DNA of 48,553 nucleotides from Didymella arachidicola (taxonomy: Eukaryota > Ascomycota > Dothideomycetes > Pleosporales > Didymellaceae), in the NCBI GenBank assembly GCA_016630955.3, contig WOCF03000020.1:1-48553 (forward strand). Direction: 5' to 3'. The notes below the pieces were generated by a model. That model saw only the letters and a program-made list of their open reading frames with translations. It was not told where the DNA came from and did not search any database. Position 1 is the first letter of the stretch, and each line of letters begins with the position of its first letter. Both the position numbers and the translations under genes were made by a program. Of this stretch, positions 39,352 to 48,440 are shown in pieces.

Positions 39352-42300
39352 CCTGCAGAACCCGAAGTGCCAAACATTATCTCCTATCTGCCAGAACATG
39401 GACACCTGTTGTGCACCCCATGTAGAAGCGTTATACCCTACAAGACGCTCCGTTACCACCTCCGCCACTACCACAAAACTCGATCGTCCATATGCGAAAT
39501 TATCCTTTCTCAGTATAAAGGACTTCCTGTATCGCAGATTGATGCAGACGTTGTCCCTCGTGCAAATAACTCTTCTAGCTTAGATTTCCTAGCGCCACCC
39601 GAGCGAGGCTACTCCTGTCCGCAGTGCGACTTGACAACTTGTAGTTGGGATACAATGCTGCTGCATTTTCGGAAGACGCAGTGCAGTAGGGGGCAGAGGA
39701 CGCGCAATGATCTATTCTGCTTCGTCCAGCGATGGTCTCCTATCAGGCGAAACGTGGGAGGTACCTGGAGGGTAGCACACGCTACACACACAATTCAAAG
39801 CAGAAGAAGATCAAGCCAGGACGGATCCGTGTCAGACGACCCTGCGACCGCCGCTCTTCTGCTGATGGAAGCCGAGGAGGAAGCTAGGCTCTTACAGCAA
39901 GATCAAGAACTGATGGCCCTAAGCAACGAGCTTGAGCATGACGAGAAAACCGACTGGCTGCGCGGTTGTGGTTGGACGCGGTGGTTTGCCCAAAAGCCGC
40001 TCCATCTGATTATTGCTACTTCTAGGTTGGCCACTTCTACCGGTGAAGCTATTCACCTCGGCACCTGGAACAGCGTGGAGTGGATCAGCTCCGCAGCTAC
40101 AGAGTCAAAACTAAGACAACTATCAGAAATTGTTCATCTCGTGCTTGATCGCTGCGAGGAAACATTAGAACAAACTCCGCGAGTCTTGCGCTGCTGGCTG
40201 CGAAGCTGGGGGTCACACTTCTACGCGTATCCCTTCGAGCTACCTCAACGAGACGCTACGAAAGCTAGGTACCGCTCCTTCCTAAACCGCTTTCTGTGCT
40301 ATGTATTCCGATCATGGCAGGTATGTCAGAAGCTCAATCAAAGCTTAAGCGAGGTATATGGGCTTCAGCTGTCGGACGCACAGGCGGATATCGTGAAATC
40401 TGTCTGGTCAGATCTGTCCACAAAAGGATTCAGTAAGGCAGAGCCTACGTTCTCTTCCCGTTTATCAGAAACCGTCTTTCAGCTGCTCGTGCTATTTTGG
40501 ACGGATGTGTCCACAGACGGCATATTGGAAGGCAAAGCAATTGTCCACTTCTCTGGTGTGCTGGGTATCCATCCGTACGAGTTGGCATACCGTACAGCTT
40601 ACGACTACACACCGTACCTATCAGCTCTACTGTGGATTGGTAGACTTATTATTCTCGAGTACGCCTTGCCGCTGCGAGGGTACACTACCCTTGATGTTCT
40701 CTGGCCAGCACGAGCAGCCTATGCTGATCAGGGCAAACGTCTCTGTGTAGAGATTCGCCCAGCATACCTCCAACGCGGCAGTCTCTCACCTATGGGCTAC
40801 CTGATTGAGCGTTTGCAGCACGGCAGAGCCATTGCCAAACGCGAAGGACCACGCACCAACCTATCTTGGTCCCTCGATGGTCAGACCCTAGACATCGCTG
40901 GTTCTCGCATCTCTATGCATGAATTCCGCTATACAATCCACTGCCTCCTTGCTAGACTTGAAAGAATCACGCGAGACCTCATGTTTGACTGGTGGCCTAA
41001 GGTAGATCTCCATACCTTAAAAGAGGATCTATCAAGGCACCGCCCAGGTTATTCGTTCCTGCAAGAGCCAGCAAATCAGCTACAGACTAGCTTTAAGCAT
41101 TTGAGCCGAAGAGCCTTCTCTAAAGAAGGGAGGGGGTTCTCCCTACAAGGCAGAGGCCGAGAGAAAGCAATGTCCTACCTGAAACAATATAACAACATGG
41201 TCGAAGTACTGTTCAGTAGTATCCATGTGACCAGCGGAATGCCTGCTAGAGGAGAGGAGCTTCGGGTTCTGCGCTGGGCAGACACTGCCGCAGTGCAACG
41301 CAACATCTTCATTTGCCAGGGCCGGATCTTGCTAGTCTTTTCGTACAATAAAGCTAGCCAGAACTCGAACAACTCTTTTTTTGTTGTTCGAGTTCCCTGC
41401 TCATCAGTAGAGAGGTGCCTGTTCCTTTACCTCGCATACATCAGACCATTCAGCGATTTCCTTAGCCGACAACTAAAGCTTGTCAACACAAGCGTTCCAA
41501 CCAATCCGCACTTGTTCACTGCGTACGACACACCTGTGTCGTGTTTCAGCTCATCAGTCTGCTCGAAGCTCCTGCAGCAATCCACACCAGAATGCCCGAT
41601 ACTGCTCCATTTTCAAATGTATCGCCAGATTGCAGTAGCTATTAGCAAGAAGCATCTTCTAGATATTGCCCAGCCTTTTGATCCTCACACTCCGAGGGAT
41701 CGCGATGGACTATTACGACTTCTCTCTTTCCAGACAGGACATAATCCAGCTACCCATGCTGGCGCGTACGCTTTGGATCGTGCCTATCCTGCCAAGCTGC
41801 AACCTGAGTTATTAGAACGATACCTCGAAGTCAGTAAGGTATGGCATCAATTTCTGGGTGTCGACAGACAAAGCACAGATCAGGCTATTCTCAGCTTTAG
41901 TGCAAACAGAAGTTTACCAGAAGCTCCAGTAGAGCATTCAATGTTTCTGCCACCAAAGGATGATGCGTTCTTGACTAATAGGACTACACAAACACTTGAA
42001 GTACCCGAAGAGAGCACAGTATCGCAGATCGAGGCATCGGCCGCTGGCGAGAATGAGCGACCGCGGAAGCGAAGGCGCGACTCAGATGAGAGTATAAGTC
42101 CAATACAGCAAAAGATTGATGCTTTACGAGCAGATCTTGCCGCCCTAGAGCATGAGCACAAGATGCAAAAACTCTGCAAAGCTGCCTCCCAACGAGCGCT
42201 AACAAACCAAGGGGGCGAAGACCCCAATGGAACGCTCCGGTATCGTAAGAGGGGCTCACAAGTATCGTTAAGTAACTGCGCAGATGTGTTCTGCTTTTTA

Positions 42301-42684
42301 GAAGACTTCAAGGTCTTCGTATGCAAGCAACATCATACCGCAGTTATGAGTCTTGACCGCCATATGTTGCAGCACCACAAAGTGCCTGCTTCAGTACGAA
42401 GACAGGTTGTTGACTGTTTTAGTCGCCTTGAACCAGTGGCTCCAAGCAAGATAGAGCTGCCTAAAGAGCCCACGCAGGCTATAGAACAGCTTGGTAAGCC
42501 ACTTGCTGGGCTAGAGTGCAGAGCATGCGGGTATATCACTGTTAGCAAAGATCAGATTCGGATGCACTGCAACCGAGATCATAAACTTGCTTGGTTAGGC
42601 GACAAGAGCCAGTTGTATAATTCAGTGAAGGTACAGAGCTTCTTCCGAACAGGTGGTCTGCAGAAATACTTTATAGTCGTTTAG
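39352..42684 (+). CDS. Tyrosine-recombinase-like protein with N- and C-terminal OrsD-type zinc fingers
   Basis: Frame open from 39352 (after TAG 39349) to 42684, about 1110 codons. There is no ATG before the 96th codon counted from GTG 39367, inside the first finger region, so a 5' exon must lie upstream. N-terminus: C-x2-C..H..H fingers (LCTPC..HLRHYH; YSCPQC). The middle is related along its length to the helicase gene downstream (DWLRGCGWTRWF / GWFKRTGWLEFF; WHQFLGVD / WHRFLGVD). It carries R (GMPARGEEL, 41248), K (41350), H-x4-R (41608, 41623), GH (41737) and Y (41767), with nine residues from His to Tyr as in tyrosine recombinases. A coiled coil (IQQKIDALRADLAALEHEH) and a second OrsD-like finger pair (CRACGY..H..H) end it. 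Whether catalytic is unknown. Confidence 0.72.
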   Translation, partial: PAEPEVPNIISYLPEHGHLLCTPCRSVIPYKTLRYHLRHYHKTRSSICEIILSQYKGLPVSQIDADVVPRANNSSSLDFLAPPERGYSCPQCDLTTCSWDTMLLHFRKTQCSRGQRTRNDLFCFVQRWSPIRRNVGGTWRVAHATHTIQSRRRSSQDGSVSDDPATAALLLMEAEEEARLLQQDQELMALSNELEHDEKTDWLRGCGWTRWFAQKPLHLIIATSRLATSTGEAIHLGTWNSVEWISSAATESKLRQLSEIVHLVLDRCEETLEQTPRVLRCWLRSWGSHFYAYPFELPQRDATKARYRSFLNRFLCYVFRSWQVCQKLNQSLSEVYGLQLSDAQADIVKSVWSDLSTKGFSKAEPTFSSRLSETVFQLLVLFWTDVSTDGILEGKAIVHFSGVLGIHPYELAYRTAYDYTPYLSALLWIGRLIILEYALPLRGYTTLDVLWPARAAYADQGKRLCVEIRPAYLQRGSLSPMGYLIERLQHGRAIAKREGPRTNLSWSLDGQTLDIAGSRISMHEFRYTIHCLLARLERITRDLMFDWWPKVDLHTLKEDLSRHRPGYSFLQEPANQLQTSFKHLSRRAFSKEGRGFSLQGRGREKAMSYLKQYNNMVEVLFSSIHVTSGMPARGEELRVLRWADTAAVQRNIFICQGRILLVFSYNKASQNSNNSFFVVRVPCSSVERCLFLYLAYIRPFSDFLSRQLKLVNTSVPTNPHLFTAYDTPVSCFSSSVCSKLLQQSTPECPILLHFQMYRQIAVAISKKHLLDIAQPFDPHTPRDRDGLLRLLSFQTGHNPATHAGAYALDRAYPAKLQPELLERYLEVSKVWHQFLGVDRQSTDQAILSFSANRSLPEAPVEHSMFLPPKDDAFLTNRTTQTLEVPEESTVSQIEASAAGENERPRKRRRDSDESISPIQQKIDALRADLAALEHEHKMQKLCKAASQRALTNQGGEDPNGTLRYRKRGSQVSLSNCADVFCFLEDFKVFVCKQHHTAVMSLDRHMLQHHKVPASVRRQVVDCFSRLEPVAPSKIELPKEPTQAIEQLGKPLAGLECRACGYITVSKDQIRMHCNRDHKLAWLGDKSQLYNSVKVQSFFRTGGLQKYFIVV

Positions 42685-42775
42685 TGTTCTGTAACTAAAC
42701 ACGTCCTCTGCATGTAAAGTGTACTAACAACTATAGTAATTCAATAATATATAAATTACCTTAATAGTGACTTAG
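42685..42775. other. Short intergenic gap between the tandem paralogues
   Basis: About 90 AT-rich bases. A possible acceptor TTAG at 42772-42775 precedes the helicase frame, which has no upstream ATG. Confidence 0.35.
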
Positions 42776-45700
42776 CCACTTCTAACCTGCGACAATGTTC
42801 ACTGTTTTCTAGAAGACTACAGCGTCTTAGTATGCAGGGAGCATCACACTGCTGTTGTTAATCTCAACACGCATCTCTTGCAGCATCACAGCGTGCCCGC
42901 TGCAACTCGAAAACAAGTTGTTGAACGCTTCAATCAATTCGCGCTGATTGACGCAGCAGACGTTGAGCTTCCAGATGAGCCGGCGCGACCGATAGAAGAG
43001 CTTGGGAAGCCGCTAGACGGGCTGCAGTGCAAGACATGCAGCTTCATCACTATCAACAAGGACACAATGCGCATGCACTGTAAGAAAGATCACCAGCAAG
43101 CTTGGCTAGGAGAAAAAGGCGCGCTCTATCACACTGTCAAAGTACAGAGCTTTTTCCGCACAGGGGTTTTACAGCGATATTTTGTTGTTGATGTAGCTGT
43201 AGCCGAAAATGCTCTAAACGACGACGTCGAAGTTGCAGTTCAGAGGCAGCTTGCCGAGTATAAACTGACACAACAAGAAGTCGAAGAAGAGCTTCAAACA
43301 CTTGAAGAGGCTGCAAAGACAGACAAGACAGGCTGGTTTAAGCGGACAGGCTGGTTAGAGTTCTTCAAGGATCGAAATCTTGTTCATCTGGCCCATCAAG
43401 CCCGGGCTCCCGATCGGAGCGAGCACAAGCTCAAGCTAGCTGCTCAGCTTGCAGAGGGACTGATTGAGAGAAGCGTCAAGGGATTGGCTACGCTTCCGCA
43501 AGAACTCAGGCGCTGGCTGCGGAGCGCAAAGCAGAGCGAGATCGACGTGCGGCCGTTGGGGCGACTGCAGAACCCAGAGAGTCAGGCTGTGTACGCAAGC
43601 TATATAGTGAGGTTTGTCTGCTTCTATCTACGCGTGCTAGGAGATGAAGAGCAGCAGGTTATGCGTTTCCGACAGCAACGCGACACAGCTGCTCGATCAG
43701 AAAGCAGTGCGGCGTCGAGCAGCGACGAAGACAGCGAAGACGAGGCGGAAGGCAGTGAGGCTGACGACGACAGCCCGCAGCCCCGGCGCAGGACACGCAG
43801 TCAACAGGCACCAGACATGATGAAGGACACGCGCGAGCTCTTTACGTGGACAGCTGAGCAGAAGTTGTGTGCGATCAGGCTGTGGGACGCGCTGAATGGC
43901 GACGACAGAGGCGCTCAGACGGAGGCGCTTCTTGCGTCTATCAGCTCGTTCATCTTCACGACGTATCATCCCGTGGCGTTGTCTACTGGTTTGATTCAGT
44001 TTCTGGCGGTGCTTGGGATTGATGTAGACACGGGCCGCTTGCGGACCGCAAAGAACTACTCGTACATGCTGGCGGGGATGGTGTACTGCGTGCGGGTGCT
44101 CGCTCTAGAGAAGCTGCTCCCAGGAGGGCAGCGCGACACGCAGACAGAAGAAGACCGCGACAACTTTCTGGCAACGCGGCACAAGCAGCTAGCAGACGGC
44201 ACGTTCAGCCCAATGAGCGAGATGATCAGCATGCTGGCGTACGGCAAGCACATTGGACTGACGGCCGGCAACTCAGGCAACGCATACTGGTCAGAGGACA
44301 AGCAGACGTTCTATCTGAACGGCCGACCGATCGTCATCCGCCGCTTCTGCAAGATGGCGCAGGACTTGCTGGCTGAAACAGAGCAGATGCTGTGGGAGCT
44401 GTGCTGGGTGGACGGCGAGGAAGAGCGGGTTACCGTTGATTTGAAGCAAGTAGTTGACGACGTCACGTTCACAAAACGACGCACGTCGTTTGTCGACGCT
44501 CCGGGCAACAAACTGCAAGGCGGGCTGGTTTGGATGCTTAGGAGAGCGATGACTACAGCGGGCGGGCTGCGATTGAAGCGTGCGGACGGGCAGTGGAGCG
44601 TCAAGGCGGTGCGGCAGTACATGCGACAGATGGATCGCTTCTTGGAACTACTGCTCTGCAGCGTGCACATCACGTCAGGACAGCCCGGGCGTGGGTCCGA
44701 GATCACGACGATTCGGCACCGCAACGGCGTACTGCAGGACCGCAACATCTTCGTCGTGGACGGGCAGGTGATGACAGTGGTCCGCTATCACAAGTCGCAG
44801 TCGCAGTGGGACAAGCCGAAGATTGTGCCGCGGTTCTTGCCGCCGCAGCTAGGGCAGGTGATGGCGGTGTACTTGGTCTACGTACAGCCGTTCCGCGAGT
44901 ATCTAACGCTGCAGGTGCTAAGCGGCAGCTACAGCGACTACGTGTGGCAAGACGCGCAGGGCGCGTGGGACACCGGCCGGCTCACGAGGGTGCTGAAGCG
45001 CGAGACAGGGAAGAGGCTGGGCGTGGTGCTGCACACGCTAGAGTACCGACACACGGCAGTAGGTATTGGGCGAGTCAAGGTGGGAGAGTCGTTCAGCAGG
45101 GGCTATCAGGACGACGTTGGCGAGACAGAAGAGGCGGAAGTGGACGACGATGGCGAAGACGTTCTTGAGCTGCAGAACTCACGCACAACCGCAATGGGGG
45201 TAGGCAACTACAGCGTGCCGATGGATATCGTGAAGCATCTCAGCGTGCGGTCCGTTGATGCGTTCCGGCCGCTTAGCGCAGCATGGCACCGCTTCTTAGG
45301 GGTGGATGGGAGCGCAGCGAAGCCCGTAGAGCCGAGCAGGACGACAAAGCGACGGATGAGCAACAGCACGTCGTCGGCACTTGTTGGGCTGCCGAAAGAG
45401 AAAGAAGTGCGGTTTGCAGACCCGCGAGCAGATGCGATACACAGGGGGCTGCAGCAGGTGCTAGGCAAGCAAGATGTTGGCTTTCGATCGGTGGAGCAGG
45501 AGCAGGCTTTGCACGCGGTGCTGGAGAAGCAGACGCCGCTCATCGTCGTGCTTCCGACGGGCGGAGGCAAGAGCTTGCTGTTCACGCTGCCGGCTTGCGT
45601 GGAGGAGCCGGGGGTAACGGTGGTCGTCGTGCCGTACCGGGCGCTGATTGAAGATCTAGTCAGGAGGATTCAGCAGTGCGGCGTCGAGTGCATGGAGTGG

Positions 45701-47143
45701 AAGCACGGCGAGAACAACCCGGCATCTGTGGTGGTAGTCAGTGCAGACGTAGCTGGCGACATAACAAGCACTGGCAACTTTCTTGGCTACGCGCGGATGC
45801 TGAAAGGAAAGGGGCTGCTGCATAGGGTGGTGATTGACGAGTGTCATCTGGTGTTCACGGCGAGGAATTGGCGAGAGAAGCTGGTGGCGATGAAGAACTT
45901 GCGGCTGCTGGGTAGTCCGATGGTGATGCTGACAGCAACGCTGCCGCCGCTGCAGGAGGGAGAGCTTGAGGCGAGCATGCTTGTGCGTCACGCAACGTAC
46001 GTGAGAGCAAGCACGGTGCGGCCGAACGCGCGGTACTTTGTGTCGTGGTGTCAGCGCGACAAGCTCGAGGAGACGGCGCTGTTCGTGTGCAAGCGGTGGG
46101 CAGAGAAGCTGCGGCGGAGCGGACAGAAGGGGGTGGTGTACTGCAAGAGCAAGGTGCAGTGCGAGCGGCTCGCGACGGAGCTGGGCTGCGGACACTATCA
46201 CGCAGGGGTGGTGGATCGCGCAGACCGGCTACAGGAGTGGGTGGAGGGGGGCGGAATGATGGTGGCGACGTCGGCGCTGGGGACGGGAGTGGACTTTGCT
46301 GGCATCGTGTACATCTTGCACGTAGGCACACCGTGGAGCATGAGCGACTTTGCTCAGGCAAGCGGACGCGGGGGACGAGGAGGAGAGCAATACGATGTGG
46401 TGGTGCTGGTGGGGCACGGGGAGGTGGAGCAGGTGATGGAGCGAGAGAGAGAGAAGATGGAGGTGCTCGCGATGGGGCAGTTTCTGATCGGCAGCGGGTG
46501 TCGACGAGAGCTGATGAGCTCGTATCTGGACGAGCGGGGGCAGAGCTGCGGGCAGATTGGGGCAGCGGGATGCGACCGGTGCGGAGAGGGAGAGGAGGTG
46601 TGGATAGAGGAGCAGGAGAAGTGGTCGCGGGAGTGGGCGGTGGTGGAGGAAGGGTTCACAGAGCTGCGAGAGGGGTGTGCGATCTGCTGGATGGTTAGGC
46701 AGGAGTTCCCGACGGCTGAAGAGGAGCAGTGGAAAGGGCACCGGGCGATGCAGTGCACGGCATGGGCAAGGGGAACAGGGATGCAGGCAGATGAGTTCCG
46801 TGTGAAGATGCGGGATCGGACGGTGAAGAACAACTGTCGACGGTGCTGGGTGAGTCAGAAGTACTGCGCGACTGGGGAAGGGATGGACAAGCGGTGTCAG
46901 TGGCCGAACGTGGTGGTGCCGCTGGCATTCGCAGCGCGGTTGACGAGGGGTGGGATTCAGGCAATGGGAGAGCTGGGGTTTGCAGAGACGGGAGACGAGG
47001 CGTACGCTGGGTGGCTGGGAAAGCCGCACAGGTCAGAGATTTGGGGACAGATGTTTAGCAACGCAATGGCGATGGCGATTAGGCTGGTGTTGGAGGGGTG
47101 GGGACGAGAGGGAGAGGAAGAGGAGGGTAGCAGAGTAGAGTAG
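42776..47143 (+). CDS. Telomere-linked RecQ helicase (TLH) fused to a recombinase-like region
   Basis: Frame open from 42776 to 47143, about 1455 codons; no ATG before about 43066, so the true start is an unresolved upstream exon (a TTG at 42878 is not a eukaryotic start). Order: OrsD-type fingers (CREHH; CKTCSF..H..H), recombinase-like region with R (44690), K (44792), R (45047) and Y (45209), acidic linkers, then an SF2 RecQ core: motif 0 near 45480, PTGGGKS (45554), DECH (45836), TAT (45932), VVYCKSK, TSALGTGVDF and GRGGRGG (46364). A Cys cluster (CGQIGAAGCDRC) and a further C/H-rich end follow. RecQ enzymes unwind DNA 3'-5'; TLH genes sit next to telomeres in many fungi, as here, transcribed toward the end. 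GC-rich, with no RIP and no internal stop. Confidence 0.85.
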   Translation, partial: PLLTCDNVHCFLEDYSVLVCREHHTAVVNLNTHLLQHHSVPAATRKQVVERFNQFALIDAADVELPDEPARPIEELGKPLDGLQCKTCSFITINKDTMRMHCKKDHQQAWLGEKGALYHTVKVQSFFRTGVLQRYFVVDVAVAENALNDDVEVAVQRQLAEYKLTQQEVEEELQTLEEAAKTDKTGWFKRTGWLEFFKDRNLVHLAHQARAPDRSEHKLKLAAQLAEGLIERSVKGLATLPQELRRWLRSAKQSEIDVRPLGRLQNPESQAVYASYIVRFVCFYLRVLGDEEQQVMRFRQQRDTAARSESSAASSSDEDSEDEAEGSEADDDSPQPRRRTRSQQAPDMMKDTRELFTWTAEQKLCAIRLWDALNGDDRGAQTEALLASISSFIFTTYHPVALSTGLIQFLAVLGIDVDTGRLRTAKNYSYMLAGMVYCVRVLALEKLLPGGQRDTQTEEDRDNFLATRHKQLADGTFSPMSEMISMLAYGKHIGLTAGNSGNAYWSEDKQTFYLNGRPIVIRRFCKMAQDLLAETEQMLWELCWVDGEEERVTVDLKQVVDDVTFTKRRTSFVDAPGNKLQGGLVWMLRRAMTTAGGLRLKRADGQWSVKAVRQYMRQMDRFLELLLCSVHITSGQPGRGSEITTIRHRNGVLQDRNIFVVDGQVMTVVRYHKSQSQWDKPKIVPRFLPPQLGQVMAVYLVYVQPFREYLTLQVLSGSYSDYVWQDAQGAWDTGRLTRVLKRETGKRLGVVLHTLEYRHTAVGIGRVKVGESFSRGYQDDVGETEEAEVDDDGEDVLELQNSRTTAMGVGNYSVPMDIVKHLSVRSVDAFRPLSAAWHRFLGVDGSAAKPVEPSRTTKRRMSNSTSSALVGLPKEKEVRFADPRADAIHRGLQQVLGKQDVGFRSVEQEQALHAVLEKQTPLIVVLPTGGGKSLLFTLPACVEEPGVTVVVVPYRALIEDLVRRIQQCGVECMEWKHGENNPASVVVVSADVAGDITSTGNFLGYARMLKGKGLLHRVVIDECHLVFTARNWREKLVAMKNLRLLGSPMVMLTATLPPLQEGELEASMLVRHATYVRASTVRPNARYFVSWCQRDKLEETALFVCKRWAEKLRRSGQKGVVYCKSKVQCERLATELGCGHYHAGVVDRADRLQEWVEGGGMMVATSALGTGVDFAGIVYILHVGTPWSMSDFAQASGRGGRGGEQYDVVVLVGHGEVEQVMEREREKMEVLAMGQFLIGSGCRRELMSSYLDERGQSCGQIGAAGCDRCGEGEEVWIEEQEKWSREWAVVEEGFTELREGCAICWMVRQEFPTAEEEQWKGHRAMQCTAWARGTGMQADEFRVKMRDRTVKNNCRRCWVSQKYCATGEGMDKRCQWPNVVVPLAFAARLTRGGIQAMGELGFAETGDEAYAGWLGKPHRSEIWGQMFSNAMAMAIRLVLEGWGREGEEEEGSRVE

Positions 47144-47400
47144 CAAGCAGGGGAATAGATGAAGTAATAGGTGTATATGCGTAGCAAAGCCGTGACAAGG
47201 TATTAGCAAGAGAGTAACAGGGTAGGGAGGTGGTAGGCCGTCCGGGGCAGAAGAAGGGGGGGTGGGCAGTAGGCCCGTTAGGTGTTACAAGCAGCGGAGC
47301 GGTTAGGGTGAGTAGGAGAAGAAGGGGGGGTAGGTAGTGGGCCGTTTAGGTGTTACAAGGAGTAGAGCAGCAAAGGGAAAGAGAGAAGAGTATAGCAGGG
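47144..47400. repeat. Subtelomeric 43-bp repeat, two copies
   Basis: 47249-47291 and 47317-47359 share AGAAGAAGGGGGG, then CCGTT(T)AGGTGTTACAAG. No gene. G-rich on the strand that carries the telomere G-strand. Confidence 0.75.
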
Positions 47401-47880
47401 TGTAGCAAGGTATAGTAGGGTGTAGCAAGGTATAGTAGGGTGTAGCAAGGTATAGTAGGGTGTAGCAAGGTATAGTAGGGTGTAGCAAGGTATAGTAGGG
47501 TGTAGCAGAGTATAGCAAGATATAGTAGAGTGTAGTAGGGTGTAGTAAGATATTACAGAGCGTAGTAAAAAGCAGAGTATAGTAGAGTGTAGCAGGGTAT
47601 TATAGAGTATAGTAAGGTATAGCAAAGTATAGCAAGATATAGCAGAGCGTAGCAGGGTATAGGAAGGTGTAGTAGGGTAGAGTTAGGTATAGTAAGGTAT
47701 AGCAAAGCGTAGTAAGAAGCAGAGTATAGTAGAGTGTAGCAGAGTATAGTAAAATATAGCAGAATATAGTAAGGTATAGTAGAGTGTAGCAGAGTGTAGC
47801 AGAGTGTAGTAAAATATAGTAGGATGTAGTAAGGTATGGAAAAGCATAGTAAAGTATAGTAGAATATAGTAGAAGGCTAA
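47401..47880 (+). repeat. Minisatellite with 20-bp unit
   Basis: Five perfect tandem copies of tgtagcaaggtatagtaggg at 47401-47500, then degenerate half-units (GTATAGTA(A/G)G, GTGTAGCAGA types) to about 47880. Short frames in it are repeats of a few residues and not genes. Confidence 0.93.
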
Positions 47881-47924
47881 GCTATAATAAGATATTATAG
47901 GTTAGAAAAAGAGAAGAGTAGGTA

Positions 47925-48110
47925 GTAGATATAAAAAAAAGTAGGTAGTAGGTATAAAAAAAAAAGTAGGTAGTAGGTATAAAAAAAAAGTAGGTATTAG
48001 GTATAATAAAAAAAATAGGTAGTAGGTATAACAAAAACAATAGGTATTAGGTATAATAAAAAAAATAGGTAGTAGGTATAACAAAAAACAATAGGTAATA
48101 AGTATTAAAA
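47925..48110 (+). repeat. A-rich minisatellite
   Basis: Tandem units of about 25-30 bp, AGGTAGTAGGTAT followed by a run of A, decaying to ATAGGTATTAGGTATAATAAA types. Confidence 0.88.
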
Positions 48111-48303
48111 AAAAGAATAAGTAGTAAGTTTAAGAAATAATATAAGAGAATAAATAGATTAGGTAGTAGAAGAATTAAAGATAAAAAGAAGAAATAAAAA
48201 GTAGAGTAAGGTTATAATAATAAGATACTAAGAGAAGAGAAGAAAAGAAAAAGTGTAGTAAAGCTGTAATAAGGTATTAATAAAAGCGTATTAGGGAGGG
48301 TAG

Positions 48304-48436
48304 GGGGGTAGGCCCGTAAGAAGGGAAAGGAGGGTGCCCGAAGGGCAACCCGTTAGAAAGGATTACTAAGAAGAGTAAAGGGGTGGGGGGGTGGGCCCGT
48401 AAGAGGGGAAAGGAGGGTGCCCGAAGGGCAACCCGT
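48304..48436 (+). repeat. Duplicated 50-bp pre-telomeric block with hairpin
   Basis: 48304-48353 and 48387-48436 are nearly identical and each ends GGGTGCCCGAAGGGCAACCC, able to form a stem (GCCC-GAA-GGGC). The second copy lies four bases from the telomere repeats. The stem resembles the TTGCCC..GGGCAA palindromes at 35855-36002. Confidence 0.88.
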
Positions 48437-48440
48437 CGAT

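Noticed and set aside
42878..42880. TTG 42878 as start of the helicase
   Set aside because: The finger domain homologous to the upstream gene is already open before it (from 42776); the true start must lie in an unresolved upstream exon.
45283..46698. Overlapping Arg-rich frames in the helicase region, both strands
   Set aside because: Shadow frames caused by high GC content of the helicase gene.
47303..47625. Minus-strand frames rich in CYTLLYLATPYYT-type repeats
   Set aside because: Translations of the minisatellite, not genes.
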